Assembly: GCA_973895155.1 (NCBI GenBank)
Contig: OZ316892.1
Span: 25,606,001-25,670,000 of the forward strand
Source of the DNA: Marsupella aquatica
Taxonomy: Eukaryota; Marchantiophyta
DNA: 64,000 nt
Direction of reading: 5' to 3'
This document shows, one piece after another, positions 23,640 to 36,600 of the stretch (position 1 is its first letter; each line of letters starts with the position of its first letter). Under the pieces are notes generated by a model, which made no database searches, had not been told where the DNA came from, and worked only from the letters and a program-made list of their open reading frames with translations. Both the position numbers and the translations under genes were made by a program.

Positions 23640-24720
23640 GATATGGTGCTCACCTTGAATTATCCTACAAGGCTATGTAAACAAGGACTTTGCTATAAAT
23701 GTACTAGAGTCCCAAAGGACCAACTCACATGTGCGGGTCCTAAGAAATGCAACCCTTCAGCTGCAGCGAAATATTAGGCAAAAAGAAGATCTTCGATAAT
23801 GACAAGCAACCAGGAGGATGACTACAAGAAGGCAGAAAATGCAGGCATGACCTGCAAGGGCCAGAAATTTTCCAGCCCTTGCACTCGGGACGCAGTAAAA
23901 ACCATCGTCAGGCCTGGCGTAGGAGGGGATGTGGCAGAAAACTCTCCTCCATACATATTGCAGCATAACTGGAGTTAGGGCCAAAGTTTTTACAACCCTT
24001 CACGTGCGAGTTGGGTCTAAATCTTTTCTGGGCTCACCCTTAATCATCCCACAATGCTCTGTAAACAAGGACTTTGCTAGAATTGTACTAGTCTCCCTAA
24101 ATCTTTTTGGGGCTCACCCTAAATCAGCCCACAATGCTATGTAAACAAGGACTTTACTATACACTAGGCTCATTGAATCTTTTTGGGGCTCACCCTGAAT
24201 CATCCCACAATGATCTGGACACAAGGACTTTTCTATAATTAACAAGCCCTATAGGAGGGCCAGCCCATAGGGAGTTGGGCCAAGTTGTTTATGGGGCAGC
24301 GGGAAGCACATATGTGCCAGGGGTGACCATTTTCTTCCATCCGTGATCAAGGAGTCAATTATGGGGCAGCCGGAAGCACATATGTACCAGGGGTGCACAT
24401 TTTCTTCCATCCATGGTCAGGGAAAATAGTCAATCAAATCCAACAGCTGTGGGTCTTTCCCGCCTAAGAGCATTTTTTTATATAAACAAAGGACTAAAAA
24501 ATGGGAGATCCGTGATTATAGTTATAGATTGTTATTATTATTATAGACTAGTCTCACAAGAACTTTGCTATAATTAATTATACTAGTCTCCCTGAATCTA
24601 TTTGGGGCTCACCCGGAAACATCCCACAATGCTATGTACACAAGGACTTTGCTTATAATTAATTATATTATACTAGTCTCCCTGAAACTTTTTGGGGCTC
24701 ACCCCTTCATCTTCTCATCA
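23640..24720. repeat. Degenerate 80-90-base repeat array
   Basis: At least five copies of a unit carrying 'TTTTTGGGGCTCACCC', then 'ATCCCACAATGCTATG', then 'ACACAAGGACTTTGC' and 'ACTAGTCTCCCT' occur in the same orientation near 24.03, 24.11, 24.18, 24.60 and 24.69 kb, with a partial copy near 23.68 kb. The array is split by a 70-base-period duplication at 24289-24420 ('ATGGGGCAGC..GGAAGCACATATGT'). Confidence 0.85.
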
Positions 24721-25028
24721 GGCTTCCTGTATTTGCCGCGTTTTCCCCAAACTCTAGCGTCGTGCTAAATTGGGAACAAACGTGTGGACTTTAGATCATG
24801 CTGTCTTCTTGCAATGCTCAGCTGCAGCTGTATCTCTCTGTCTGTCTGTCTCCCATCTCTTTGTTTCTGGGGGCTCCACCGACTTTCATCTTCATCTTCT
24901 TGTGGAGTTGTGTCTTCTGTCCCCAGCTTGACTTACGCCTAAAGAAAGCCCTCCACTTTCCCACCATGCCCTCCGTTCAGTCCTTCCTTGGGTTGTTGAC
25001 TGGCTCCACCTGTGGATAAGTGGATTCC

Positions 25029-25166
25029 CTTGGTGATGACTCTCATCATGGGACCCACTTTCTATCTCGAAGCAATTACAGACCCACTTTCTATCTCGAA
25101 GCAATTACGATTGTCTTGGTGATGACTCTCATCTTGGGACCCACTTTCTATGTCGAAGCAATTACA
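25029..25166. repeat. Partial tandem triplication
   Basis: 'GACCCACTTTCTAT' followed by 'CGAAGCAATTAC' occurs three times. The outer two copies also share 'CTTGGTGATGACTCTCATC'. Confidence 0.85.
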
Positions 25167-26181
25167 GAGTGCATGGTGGCCTGGTGCTGGTGGGGACGAC
25201 ACCAGTTGGCTAACGCTGTTAATTCCCACGTTGCACAAGGGACAACTGAGACACTGCAGAAACCCACTTTTAGATCGACAGGAAAAGAAGAATGATGGAG
25301 TTGTTCACAACGAATTCCGGAAGCAGACTGAGTCCTGAGCTTGATTGAGATTAAATATCATGATCATCAGGAAAGTGGGAAAACAAATAAAGTGGATTTT
25401 GGACGTTGTTGCTCCTGCTGTTCTTGTGACCCAGGGATGACATGTTCTGCTGCGCCCTCATGTGGCTTCTCGATTTTTGAACTTGGGGAATGGGGAATGG
25501 GGAATGTCGGGAAAGTAGCCAGTACAGTCGAAAGAGTAGTGGTGCCGTAAAGTAATGGCGGAAGCAGCGTTTGACGGAAGGAGTCATGTGAATTGGTTGG
25601 GAGGTTGGAGTTTTGAAAAAGTGTAGTGTGGTCGATGACGACCGACTGGACTGGCGGTATGTCTGGCTGCTGGGCGAGTCAAGACGAGACGGCGGCGAAG
25701 ATTGCGGAAGCCAGCTTCAAAGTGATGTGGTGGTCTGCACTCGGTTGAGAGTTGTGTGTTTCATCGTCCACCTCTGGATCCTTTGACTCCGGATGGTCGT
25801 CCGAATTAGTCGGATGAACAAATGCTGTAAAGAAGATGTGGAAGTGGACGGTACTTTCCTGAGGACAGGAAAGACAATTCTTGGCGTAGCACGGGGAGCG
25901 AGGGAGAGAGAAAGCGAGCGAGCGAGCGATCGAGTGAGCATAGTAAAGTATGGGCGGACCCCGTGTCTAGCATTCCAGCACCACACCTCTCCCTTCCCCT
26001 CCCTGTTGCTCTGTCTATAGTGGATGCATCCCATTCCGGGTGCTGTGATTTCTGTCGAGGACCCATTTAGATCGAACTGCAGGGATTGATTTTGTGAGTC
26101 TGTGGCGGCAGGGGAAGAGAGCCTCATCTCGTCCTTCACATTTTGGTGTGAGACTTTGAAAGCGTCTGGTTTGGTTTAGAT

Positions 26182-29100
26182 ATGGACGGGGGAATGGATG
26201 AGAATTGTACAGGGGCGTCGTCGTGTACCACAGATAGCGATGATAGCTCGATTGATGGTGAAGTGCATTATAGGAAGAGCGCAAGCCGGAGGTGCGCTTC
26301 ATCGTTGTCATTATCGCAGAGGAGGTTCTCGTTCTTGTCATGTATCATAGCTTTCTTGGCGGTGGAAGGGGGCGGGATTCGAAACCAGGGGGTGGGATTT
26401 GCAGCAGGAGCGGGCCTAATGATGCCGGTGAGCCGCAGCTTTTCGAAAATGGAGGGATCTGGAACGGCGGAAGGTGAATTGGGTGGAATGACCGCAGAGC
26501 ACTACCAGCAGCTGCGGGAGCACGATCAGAAACGCGCTTTGCACCTCCATCGAAGAAGCTTGACCACCACCACTATTGCTGATTTCCCTCTAAGTGGAAA
26601 TGATTATTCAGTTGGGTAAGTTATTGTTAAGGATTCCCTTCCTATGATAAAAACTTTGCCTCTTCATCTCGGTGCTGTGAATGCGGGGTCAAGGATTGGA
26701 GTTGACAGCAAGCATGCTTTGGAGATTTATTCTGCCTACTTCACTCCACGAGAAGACCGCCTTGGGATATTTTACACCGACTAATATTAGCTTTGGGATT
26801 TCAAAATTTATCGCCTGGGAGAAATTGTTCTTCAGGTCAAGCTTCGTGTTGCAGGCACCATTTGTGATTTGAGACATTTTCAGGCCTGCTTTGTCAATCC
26901 TTACACTAGCATGCTGGTAAAATTTGCTCTGCGGATTGCATTTGTATCACAAGAGCTCCTTTTGAGATTAGCTTCAGTTGTGGGATCTCAGAATCCATGA
27001 TCTGAGGGAGTCTGCCCTCAAGGTTAGCTGTCTGGTGGCAGCATGCTTGGGGTCCTTGAGATCCTTTTCCCCTTGCTTCTTCGTTTTGAAAACTTCAAGT
27101 ATATGGGTGCGAGATTATTATATTCGCGGGGGTTGAGTTCCAAAATGTCTACCTTTATAGGTGAATTTGGAAAGTGAAAGCTCTGGTCGGAGCCTTCTCT
27201 CTTGCGTTTACACTGCCCCACATGTGTCACCATTTTGGCCCAAGTTCAGAGCTCCACCCTTGCAATTCATCAATAACAGGTTTGAATCATAATATCTTCG
27301 AACTGTATACTCTTAAAGCACCATCAATTCAATCACCAACGTGGACGTCGTTATCTTGAGCAGCGACCTTCCAATTTGTCCGAATCTCTTCTTTTTGGAC
27401 AAGTATCTCCTGTGACTCCCTCTCAAACAGACCCAGTCACTTCAAGGTGCCCCAATGCCTCTCTTCTACGTGTGTTAGGTAGTGATCATCTGCCTTCCGC
27501 AATAGTTGTAGTCTTCTCCCCATTCCATTACACCCCATCCCATACCACACCATATCTGACCAATTCATCTAATGCCACCCCTAGCATTGTCGAATGGCTC
27601 GCTGGCCAGAAGTATAAGTACTCAGGCGAAGTGAAGCTGTCGTTCATATTCTGTTGGTTTCGTCCTTCCCTCAGTTGCGTCTGATTGGTGTTAATATTGT
27701 CATCCGGACATTCTGTTGTCCCACCTGGAGACAGCCCGGCAAGCTGATTATTCTCAATCATTGCTCGTACGATTGTCCCACGGAGCCTCATGTACACGCT
27801 TGCTGCCTTAACTTTCATGTACCGAATACCACTGAATTGCTCATGTCATACTTCTTGCAACCAAACTTGATCCGTCATAACTAATTTGAACAGGTAGGTG
27901 TGGGCCACCATGGACGATTTGAGTTGCGTGCATTGGCTGAGATTCCTTGTTAATAGTTGGGACGGCAAATTCATCGTTAAAGCTAGGTCTTGTCATAAAT
28001 AGTTGACTTTCAGGACCTTCTCTATGGGCTGCCGGCCCGCAAACTTTGAGGAGTCCCCAGAGGATGCAGAGAGGTCCAAAGAGACTAACTCAGAATTGGC
28101 TTCAGGAATTGCTGTTTCATATTCCCCAAAATCTCATCCTGTACGATAAGTGCCAGAGGTGTAAACGGAGTACGAGGCCTTCAGGTTTAGAGTCGGCTCG
28201 TCCTACTGCGGAAACGAAATTCGCCGTTTCTTCGTGGTGTCGGGCAATGGAGGTTGAATGGAACAGACGGAAATCATGCATTCTATCGTGCTGATTTTTC
28301 TCGAGACTCCTTGCCAAATTCTGCTTGAAATTTCACAGACCGTTTGGGACAGATGTTGTTTGGCCCATGTCTCGGAATATGAAGCTTAGGTGGGAGCTTC
28401 CCTTGTTTTCCTTTGGATCTAAGCTCAAAAAGAGCGTGGCCATTGTTGGCAGCAACTAACTGCATACACTCAAAGCACATTTTAATGCATGCTTCTTGCA
28501 CGGAATGTACTCATCCGGCCCAGTTGTGGGTTTGTGCAGGTTGTATTACACACAAATTGGGCTGGGATCTCCCTCAAACGAATATTTTGTGCAAGTTGAT
28601 ACAGGCAGTGACCTCCTATGGGTTAACTGTAAGCCCTGTCCGGATTGTCCCACCAGCACTGATCTGCAGGGGGTCTGTATTCGTCTTCTAACTTGGTCGT
28701 GAATCCTATTAACACAAGAAGTCGCTCCTTGAGGTCATTAATGGACTGAATGTCAGGGTCATCTCTTTTGTCTTGCAGGTTACGTTGCGTCTTTATGACC
28801 CAGCTTCATCAACTACATCAACGAATGCCTCTTGCACTTCAAGCGCTTGTGTTGCAAGTGCAGATATTGGAATCGGGTTTTGTATGGATAATAGCTGTTC
28901 CTACTCTTTTGGCTATGGGGATGGCAGTACCGCCATGGGGTACCTAGTTGAAGAGACGATGACCTACGACACTGGTGCAAACCATTCAACGTCCACCGCA
29001 TCTGCGACGGTTGTTATTGGGTACGAGCTTTCACCTTGCATGACCTCTTCGCTTGAGAGTCCTCCTATCCTTATTCAAGAAACGGTACATCCGTATTGAA

Positions 29101-32100
29101 TCTAAGAGAGTTTTAGATGCTGGTCTCGGTGCTCGTATCATTTATATAGATATCCCCGCCAACCTGGAAGACATAGAATTCAAGATTGAACATCTGCGTG
29201 ATAATTGATTTTGTTCATTCTCAATATGTTATAAACACATGTTCCTTTTAATGTTAGATATAAAATATGAATTCGACGTAACATGAATTTATATTTTATT
29301 CGTCCATATCCCGTTAAGTTTGGATTTCCGCCCAAGTTCCAACACTCAGACCTGAGCGAGCAATGTCGTGAAGTCAGTGTTTAAGCTCGACTCTACCATT
29401 CGAGACGTCTGTTGGTGAAGCGTTGACTGTATTTAGACTTTCTGGTTGATTGTGCTCACGCTCATAGCTTTGGAGTTGGCTTCTTTCGGGTTGCAATTGA
29501 TGAGCTGTATGAGAAATTTTCTTTGGACTTTTTGGACTCAAGGGTGCCAGTATTCTAATCATTTGGCTGTTATATGACCCCTTACTGTAACAGTGTAGGC
29601 TTGAGTAGTCATATGCCAGATTCTTGTTCCAGAAGATCATCAGCCCTTTCCTCAAAACTTCTGAGAGATCAAAAGGACCGAAAAATTCGTAATGGGTACT
29701 CCCAAATTGGAATTGAAAAACTAAGAAGTACCTATAATTCTAAAAATATGGAGGGTGTCTTTGGACTTCCTGTTATGTCTATAGTTTATCTCGAAGACTG
29801 CAGTACGAGCTAACTTCGAGATGCATGACCTCTGGCCTATCAGGTGTGGCTATAATCAAACAGGAGCGACTCTCACATCAACCACTCAGGCAACTGATGG
29901 AATTATGGGTTTTGGCCAGGCGTCACTATCGGTTGTGAGTCAGCTAGCAAATTTGGGCTTAACCACAAGCATGTTTGCTCATTGTTTACAAGGAGACACA
30001 GGAGATGGAGGAATTTTTGTCATCGGTGATGTCAAGGAACCTGGAATTGTGTACACAGACTTGGTTCCTATGCAGTAAGTAAAAGAACTTGTCATTTGAA
30101 TGCTCCTACACCGGTTGCTAGACTCTAGCCATCACCATCAGTATAAACCAGCTTCCACTCTTAAGGAGCTTGCTTTTCTTCAGCTGACGTTGGATTGTGG
30201 GGTGCCCAGGACTCATTACAATGTTGTTCTACAGAGTATGACTCTAGGTGGCACAACATTGAACGTTCCTCCTTCTGTGTTCGATGCCTCTGGCCCTAAC
30301 AGCGGTACAATTTTTGATAGTGGTACCACGTTGGCGCTCCTCGTCGATGAAGCATACAAAGCGTTTCTGCAGCAGGTACAATATGGTTTCTCCCCTGAAA
30401 TCTATCACAATCCTGTCTCTGGCCAATATCTGTGTTATACACCCAGGCTATTTGGGGCCCAACAGTCAGAGAAATGCAACTCACCAAAGCAATCAAATCA
30501 AAACTCGACAAAATAGAATTGAAATTAAATCAAAAAATAAAGAAAAATCAACAAGAGCGATGTATGTGCAAAGGGGAACTATGTGAATAGAGGGTGAATG
30601 AGACGTAATGTTTTCAACTATCTTGGAGAGGAGGAAGATAGATGGGCACTGATATAATGTTTTTCCGGGCAGCTTCTTTCTGTGGCAACTCCAGTTACGT
30701 ATATTTCAAATTCTCCTTGCTTTGAAGACCAGAGGTATGAATCTCCGCTTTGACAGCTGTTCAAATTCAAAATGTGACACAAATCCTTAGATCTTGTTGA
30801 AGTGGATTTGTCGAGCTATGTTATCGTAGAAGGATCGAAGCCATCATTGTTGGAGGATTCCAGTGTGGCATGTGGTATACGGGTATCATTGCATTCGAGA
30901 AAAGTGAGCTTTGATATTTGGTTCAGTGAGCTTATCTCTTAACGTGTTTTATTGATTGCTGCGTCTCCCGATGCTTTTTAATTGCATATTAGAGTCTTGA
31001 TGCAGAGCATGTCTAAGTTTCTCTAAGACCTGCACGGAGCCTTCTTTCTCATGGTTTATTTGGTTATCCTCTCAATATGGCATTCCTTGTTTGTATATCA
31101 GCGATCTGTCATCTACCTTCCCTAATCTCATTCTGAATTTTGCGGGCATCAATGGAGCGGGGGCATCAATGGAGCTTGGTCCCACGAACTATTTGTTCCA
31201 GCAAACCACTGTATGTGTCTTTTTATCAGTCCCTGCTATCTACCTAATGCACCAACCTTTGGAGAGGAACTCATGATAGCTTGACGTATCAGTGTCCTCC
31301 CCGAAGTTTCTGTTTCATGTAGAACCGTGTGCTATATTGAAACATAGAATACCAACTGTGACTTTTCTCTGCATTCCTCCTTCTACAAAAAGGTATTAGG
31401 CTGCGTGTTTGGTGCCAGAGGTTGTCTGGGCTGATGTACCCTGTTTTGTTTTTCAAAGAGACCTGTACTTCGCTGTATCGATATTTTGATCTAGTTGGTG
31501 AATTCCTTCTCATGGTTAATGGTTGTGATCAGGGGAGCGTTAATGTATGGTGTCTAGGATGGACAAAAAGCAGTGATAGTGGTCTCACCAGTCTGACAAT
31601 TCTTGGAGGTAATTTTGATCAAGATGTTTGCTTCTCTTCTAATGGTCTTTTCTCAGACGAGAAATCAGGACTAGTGGTGGGCAAGTTTAAGATTTGTTGG
31701 TCTCCTTATAATTCTCAGTATTTGATCTAAGAAGAAGCCTGGGAGGAGCCTTGTTCATTCCGCCTAGTTACTCTCGTGCCCGTTTTCCAGATATAGTGCT
31801 GAAAAACAAGTTGGTCATTTATGACTTGGGGAACAGCAGGATTGGGTGGGTCGATTACAAATGTAAGTCCATCTTTAAACCGTCAAATGTAGCTTTGAGT
31901 TCTACGCATTACTTGCTTAAAACCCTCTAGATGTTGAAAATCGTCTCTGTTCGACTTATTTTAACGACTCGTTGTGCATGTAGAAGCCTTCTTCAATTTT
32001 TTTTCTCTACAAATATGTTTCTGTTTCAGACAAAATCAAATGTTTTGCTTCTCCTTGGAAGGTTTAGAATGGAGTAACAACTTGTTAAAATCTTAACGTC

Positions 32101-32267
32101 ATCACCTGCTGGTTTGTTCAGGCGAATCGAGTGTTCACGTCAGCAGTGGTTCAGGGCAACAGGTAGATCTTGGGGCCAGTAATTCAGCTTCACGTACTCA
32201 TATATCATATCACTGGACTGTTTTAATCTATTCAGCAGTGCTGGTATATGCCACTGCCTTTCTGTAG
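26182..32267 (+). CDS. A1 aspartyl protease, plant type, likely GPI-anchored
   Basis: A pepsin-family protease of the plant A36/A39-like group, expected at the cell surface or in the secretory path. Ten exons join in phase to 556 residues: 26182-26615, 28540-28672, 28779-29020, 29844-30074, 30210-30375, 30673-30734, 31102-31210, 31533-31608, 31791-31862, 32122-32267. The first catalytic site is 'VQVDTGSDLLWV' (Asp165), the second 'TIFDSGTTLALL' (Asp383). 'GLYYTQIGLGSP', 'YGDGSTAMGYLV', 'DGIMGFGQASLSVVSQL' and 'LVIYDLGNSRIGWVDYKC' are family blocks. The N-terminal 47 residues precede a hydrophobic stretch ('FSFLSCIIAFLAV'), so the signal is internal, unless translation starts further in. The tail ends with a small-residue region (GASNSAS) and a hydrophobic end (TVLIYSAVLVYATAFL), as in GPI signals. 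Intron 1 is 1.9 kb. Confidence 0.92.
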
Positions 32268-35029
32268 CATAACACTACCGTTAAGAGAAACAGTTTTTAT
32301 TGATATTTTACCATCCATTCTCATAAGACTCCTCTCTTGAAGTCGAGTCTTTCGTAGACTAGTCTTAACGAAAGAATCCAAGGCTTCAGGGAGTGAGAGG
32401 AATTATAATTTGTCAAATTCCATTGACAAATGACGGGTCCTTTTCGAAGTTAATCTCTTCATGGTTGAGTACACCTGAGACAATGACTACCCACAAGTGT
32501 CGATCTGTTTCTTTGACCACTGTTTCAATCTGCCCACGCAACTTGTGGTTTGTCAACATCACGATATGGGCACTCTTGATATAGCATTCTATATTTCCAC
32601 TGGCGAAAATGTGAGCTCTGGTTGAAGTGTATTTGAATCATTTGGGTCAATTGTTCTTATCGTCAGCGAATTCGGACAGGCTCTTGAGTACCACTTTTAT
32701 CCTTTCCAGCTTTCTCACTATGTGGCTGGAAATGAGAGCCAATAAGGAAACAAAGATTCACTAAAATCTTTTTTCTTTCGTATTTGCTTAGGTTTAAAGA
32801 TATGATTGTAAATATCGACATAACCAGACTACTTGTAAACTCGATAATACTTTTAAAATATAGACAATAGTTGATGTAATTTGGGTACCCAAACTATGGC
32901 TGGGTTGAATTTGTATTTCCTGTCAAGTCTGAATCCTTTGTAGCAGGGAAGAGTCCACAAACCGGCTCCTTGTTTCGTATAAAGGAAATTCTCCAGGGGA
33001 AGATTTACAGCAAGAGTGGGGAATGACCAGATGTATCACGTTGGGCCCTTGCTTTGTATCCTGAACGATTTCAACAGAAAGCAAACCGTTGCGTAGATGG
33101 CACTGTCTTCACAATCAAACTTGGGAACAGAAAATTCTCCTTGTGCCTATGTGCAGGGTCAGAAACGAAGAAGGACAAGGAAATACGAGGAAAACTTATT
33201 GAAAACGTCTTGCAGCATGAAATTCTTTCATTACCGGTGGGCATTCCAAGCTCTTCTGTCTTTACCTCTAGTGGTTCTGACAGTCTTGATTTGAGCCCTT
33301 TTTCTCAAACAAGGAAGAAGTATATCATTTCTGTATTACAACATTTATGAAGCTTCAGTCTGTAGATAGGAAACCATTGCTGAATCCACGGAAATGGGGC
33401 GTACAAGAGCTGGCATTTTGTTTAAAAGACTAGACTACAATAATGAAAACCCTGGCGTGCTACGTAAATAGTCTAGAGCAGTCTTCTCCTTCGTGAAAAA
33501 AATAAAAATAAAGTAAAGACTCTGTACTGCCTTGACGAAAGGACCCCACTAGAATATATATGGATGGAAAGAAGGATGGGGAAGAATATATATGATGGAA
33601 AGAAGGATGGATGGGGAAGAATATATACGGATGGAAAGAAGGATGGGATATTATGTCTCTTCTCATTTCTAAAGAATGGACATTTCAGGCTCCTATTATG
33701 ATATTCAAACACTGCATTGTAGATGGGGCACAACTATTTCACTAATTGAGAGGCGTAACTAATCCAAGGGGCGAGTGCATCTACAACACGACACTATGAT
33801 TAGCAATTTTTGTTGGAAAGGACTGGTAATTAGGCTCGCCTGAGGAATCGAAACAAATAGTAATCCTTACTTGGTCATTGCTGGTGTCCTTGACATAAAA
33901 CTGAATATGGAGATTTGAATAAAACATCAATCTGTCAAAAGGTTCGGTCAGGAAATTTGCAGCGATGGTCAGTCCTAGTGAACTTGTCCACAATGGTACG
34001 ATGAATTTCTGTTGCAGACGTAAGCCAGGCCAAGCAAAAATGTTATACCCATGGCAGGATCTAGGTTTTCTCTCCACTTCGAAATAGGCTAAAACACCTC
34101 CCAATCTTCTTTGCAAATTTGTCAAAGTGCTTTGTCTCTGATTATTCTTTCCAATTCCAAATCGACTCCAACATATTTGAACTATTCTTGTGAGAACAGT
34201 CAATTCGAGACTCCGTACTTAGTTATCTGGCTTACATCAACTGGTCATCGTCAGTAGCTTACGTTCTACACGACAACATGAGGATTTAGTCATTTGGGGG
34301 GCAGTCAAGTGTCATTGCTAAGATTTGACGACACATCTTTGCACTTTGAGAAAGAGGACATTTTTTGTTGAGCCACAGGTTCTCATAGCTCTTCGAAGGT
34401 TTTGTTATTATAGCTGGTCTCCCTATTGCATCACTATTTTGTGAAGAAGTGCATTTATCTCTGGCATTCATTGCCGGAGATGGCAATAATTGTTCCAATG
34501 CATCAAAACAATTCTTCAAAACACGCAAGCCTCAAAGCAAGGTCGTTGCAGAGACCTTTAATTTTCTTAACGATGCCACTAAGAAATGCCTCTGCACAAC
34601 GGAATGCAAAAGGTGATATCCAGAGATGAACTTGACTTTTGCTCACAAAACACATGTAACTTAAATAAACAAATAAATCTCATACTCGTGGAGGACTCTG
34701 CAGCAACTTGATCAGGGATGTAAAGAGGTAGCAATCAATTTTTATAGTGAACACATGCAACTGAACGCAGCTCTGTCGAAAACCTACAGCATAAAACTAA
34801 CCCAAATAACTCAAGTAACACTTATTTGAGCTTTAGATAAGGATTAGTGTTAAAGACTAACTCATGAGTAGAGCCAAATGTTTCGTCACTTCTTGAACAT
34901 AAAAATTATAGTAACACTGCTTGGTATGAACAGTCTACTTCTTTACACATAGAAGCCCGATTAGAATTTGGGTGTGCGACATCATAGTAGAACCCGCTTT
35001 GTGAATGAAAACTATGTTTCTGAAGTTGT
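32268..35029. other. Spacer after the aspartyl protease
   Basis: No gene recognised. Open frames at 33054-33350 (plus, 98 codons) and 33781-34203 (minus, 140 codons) show no domain and no in-phase exon partners. The first few hundred bases are probably protease 3' UTR. Confidence 0.4.
33551..33649. repeat. GGATGGAAAGAAGGATGG minisatellite
   Basis: Three units of about 33 bases, each 'AATATATA' followed by 'GGATGGAAAGAAGGATGG' and 'GGAAG'. Confidence 0.9.
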
Positions 35030-35199
35030 ATAGAGCTTCACCTGAGGACTTCTTGGCCCAATCAATCCTTCTAAAAACCTCCTTGCCATGTTAATTTCGC
35101 TATCTTCAAATTGTAAACTTCCAGAATCCCCTTCTAACGACGCTGAATTGTGTTGACAATTATTTTAATATAAATTTTGAAGTAGATCCAGAAAAACAA

Positions 35200-36600
35200 T
35201 CACCGGCCCACCCTTAATTATGTTTGCAAACTCTATTATTGCTGCATAAGATGATCCACCAGGAACCAGCTCCCACATCTATGCTGGTCTTGTACTTCCC
35301 CATCCTCTCTCTCATTGCTGTGGCTTGTTCAGATTGAAGGACAACATTAATCGCCTTTGCAAGTCCTGACCGAATGGAAGTGTAATCGCCACCTTCAACC
35401 TCGCTTTCCAAATGTCTGGTCATTCAGCTAGTACAGTCCGAGCTTGTTAAATGTAGTGGAAGAGAAGGCATGCCTCAACCGAAAGCTAACCGACGTTCGG
35501 AAAGGCTGGTATGAGAAGTACGTCGGTTAGCTTTCGGTTCAGGCATGAGAACCGGCTTTCTGATTGGCTAGGCATCATTCTTAGACGACTCGTATTCTCT
35601 TTAGCTAGCCAGCTGCCCATGATTCCAAACACCCTCTAATCAAGGATCCTTGCTGGCTATTATTTTCCCCCAAGACCTCCACCTCTTGAGATCGAGACTC
35701 CCTTTCCAGAAGGGATCCTTTCCGTAGACCAACCTTGAGACCCCTTTCTACCTCAGTCGTCCGCGCTTCTTGACCTTCCAGTCTTTTCTAGGTCACTGGT
35801 AAGCATTATTTCTCATAAGCCGGGTTTTTCTAGCTTGTCAAATTAATAACCAATATCTAGAAAGCAATTAATGGATCTACATTATGAATCGAAGAATTGC
35901 ATTGCAGAGAACATTACCCGTGACCAATGGACTTCATCGAATACTGACTTGGCAATACTGGGTAGGTCAGCGAACGAAGGCCATCCGATTATTGGAACAC
36001 CGAGGGCGAGACTTTCTATGGTAGTATTCTAGCCACAGGAACTCAGGAATGCACCGGTAAAAGGATGGGCCAGAATCTTGAGCTGCGGGGCCCAACCCTT
36101 AAGCAGTAATGCTGGGTTCTCTACTCTCTCTTCAAATCCTGGAGGTAGCAATTCAGAGTCATTCTCGTCCACACCAGGAGGAGCTCGGAACACCCACAAG
36201 AAGCGTTGGCCACTGTCGTTCAGTCCCCTTGCCAATTCCGTTACATGCTGCCTTGCGAATCTAACTAGACCAGTCGTTACAAAGCTGACGTACAGCACTG
36301 ACAATGGAGGCTGCTCGCTGAGCCAGTCAATAATTGTGCTTTCGTCAGAGAGTTTGAGGCCTTCCATCGACACAGCAATCTGGGGACAACCCGAGTGGGC
36401 CGACGGGTAATACTGGAATGTCACGCTGTGCCTGCATGATTTGCTATCATGGTGACTTCATTTCCAGCTTGTATTAATTACTCTGCCAAGTCCAAAATCA
36501 TCAGCATGGTTTGTGAACCTTGCCCCGGCATCTTGGCGTTTCTTCGTTCACAAATGAAGGGATTTCAAGATCCTGTATTCCAGCTTCACATTTTGTTTTC
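35200..36600 (-). pseudogene. UDP-glycosyltransferase (GT1) pseudogene, copy A
   Basis: Minus-strand pieces of a plant family-1 UGT, whose intact members move sugar from UDP-sugars to small molecules. In order: 'IPSFVNEETP' near 36.55 kb; 'IPVLPVGPLGLSPD' near 36.40 kb in one frame; 'STIIDWLSEQPPLSVLYVSF' to 'LKGWAPQLKILAHPFTGAFL' (36029-36424) in another; then the PSPG box. The PSPG Trp after 'SSCG' is a TAG stop at 36029-36031, and the frame continues 'NTTIESLALGVPIIGWPSFAD' to a splice donor at 35918. The last exon starts at 35415 ('HLESEVEGGDY'), with a one-base insertion near 35.27 kb that throws 'PGGSSYAAIIEFAN' out of frame. Weak N-terminal similarity may reach about 36.8 kb. At least three lesions make it non-functional. 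Confidence 0.85.
35469..35547. repeat. Hairpin: 28-base inverted repeat with one mismatch
   Basis: Arms 35469-35496 and 35520-35547 pair over 28 bases with one mismatch, around a 23-base loop. It lies within the intron of UGT copy A. The related intron in copy B (near 56.83 kb) keeps only one arm, so the hairpin arose by a local inverted duplication. Confidence 0.9.

Larger units (their letters stand above)
22252..26181. other. Repeat-rich spacer between ARP3 and the aspartyl protease
   Basis: Apart from the ARP3 3' UTR, no gene is recognised in these 3.9 kb. The content is tandem and dispersed short repeats listed separately, and CT/GA-rich sequence near 25.86-26.03 kb that probably belongs to the promoter or 5' UTR of the protease gene. 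Confidence 0.5.

Noticed and set aside
25717-26341. Minus-strand frames of 140 and 108 codons
   Set aside because: They are antisense to the promoter and first exon of the aspartyl protease; no exon partners or domains.
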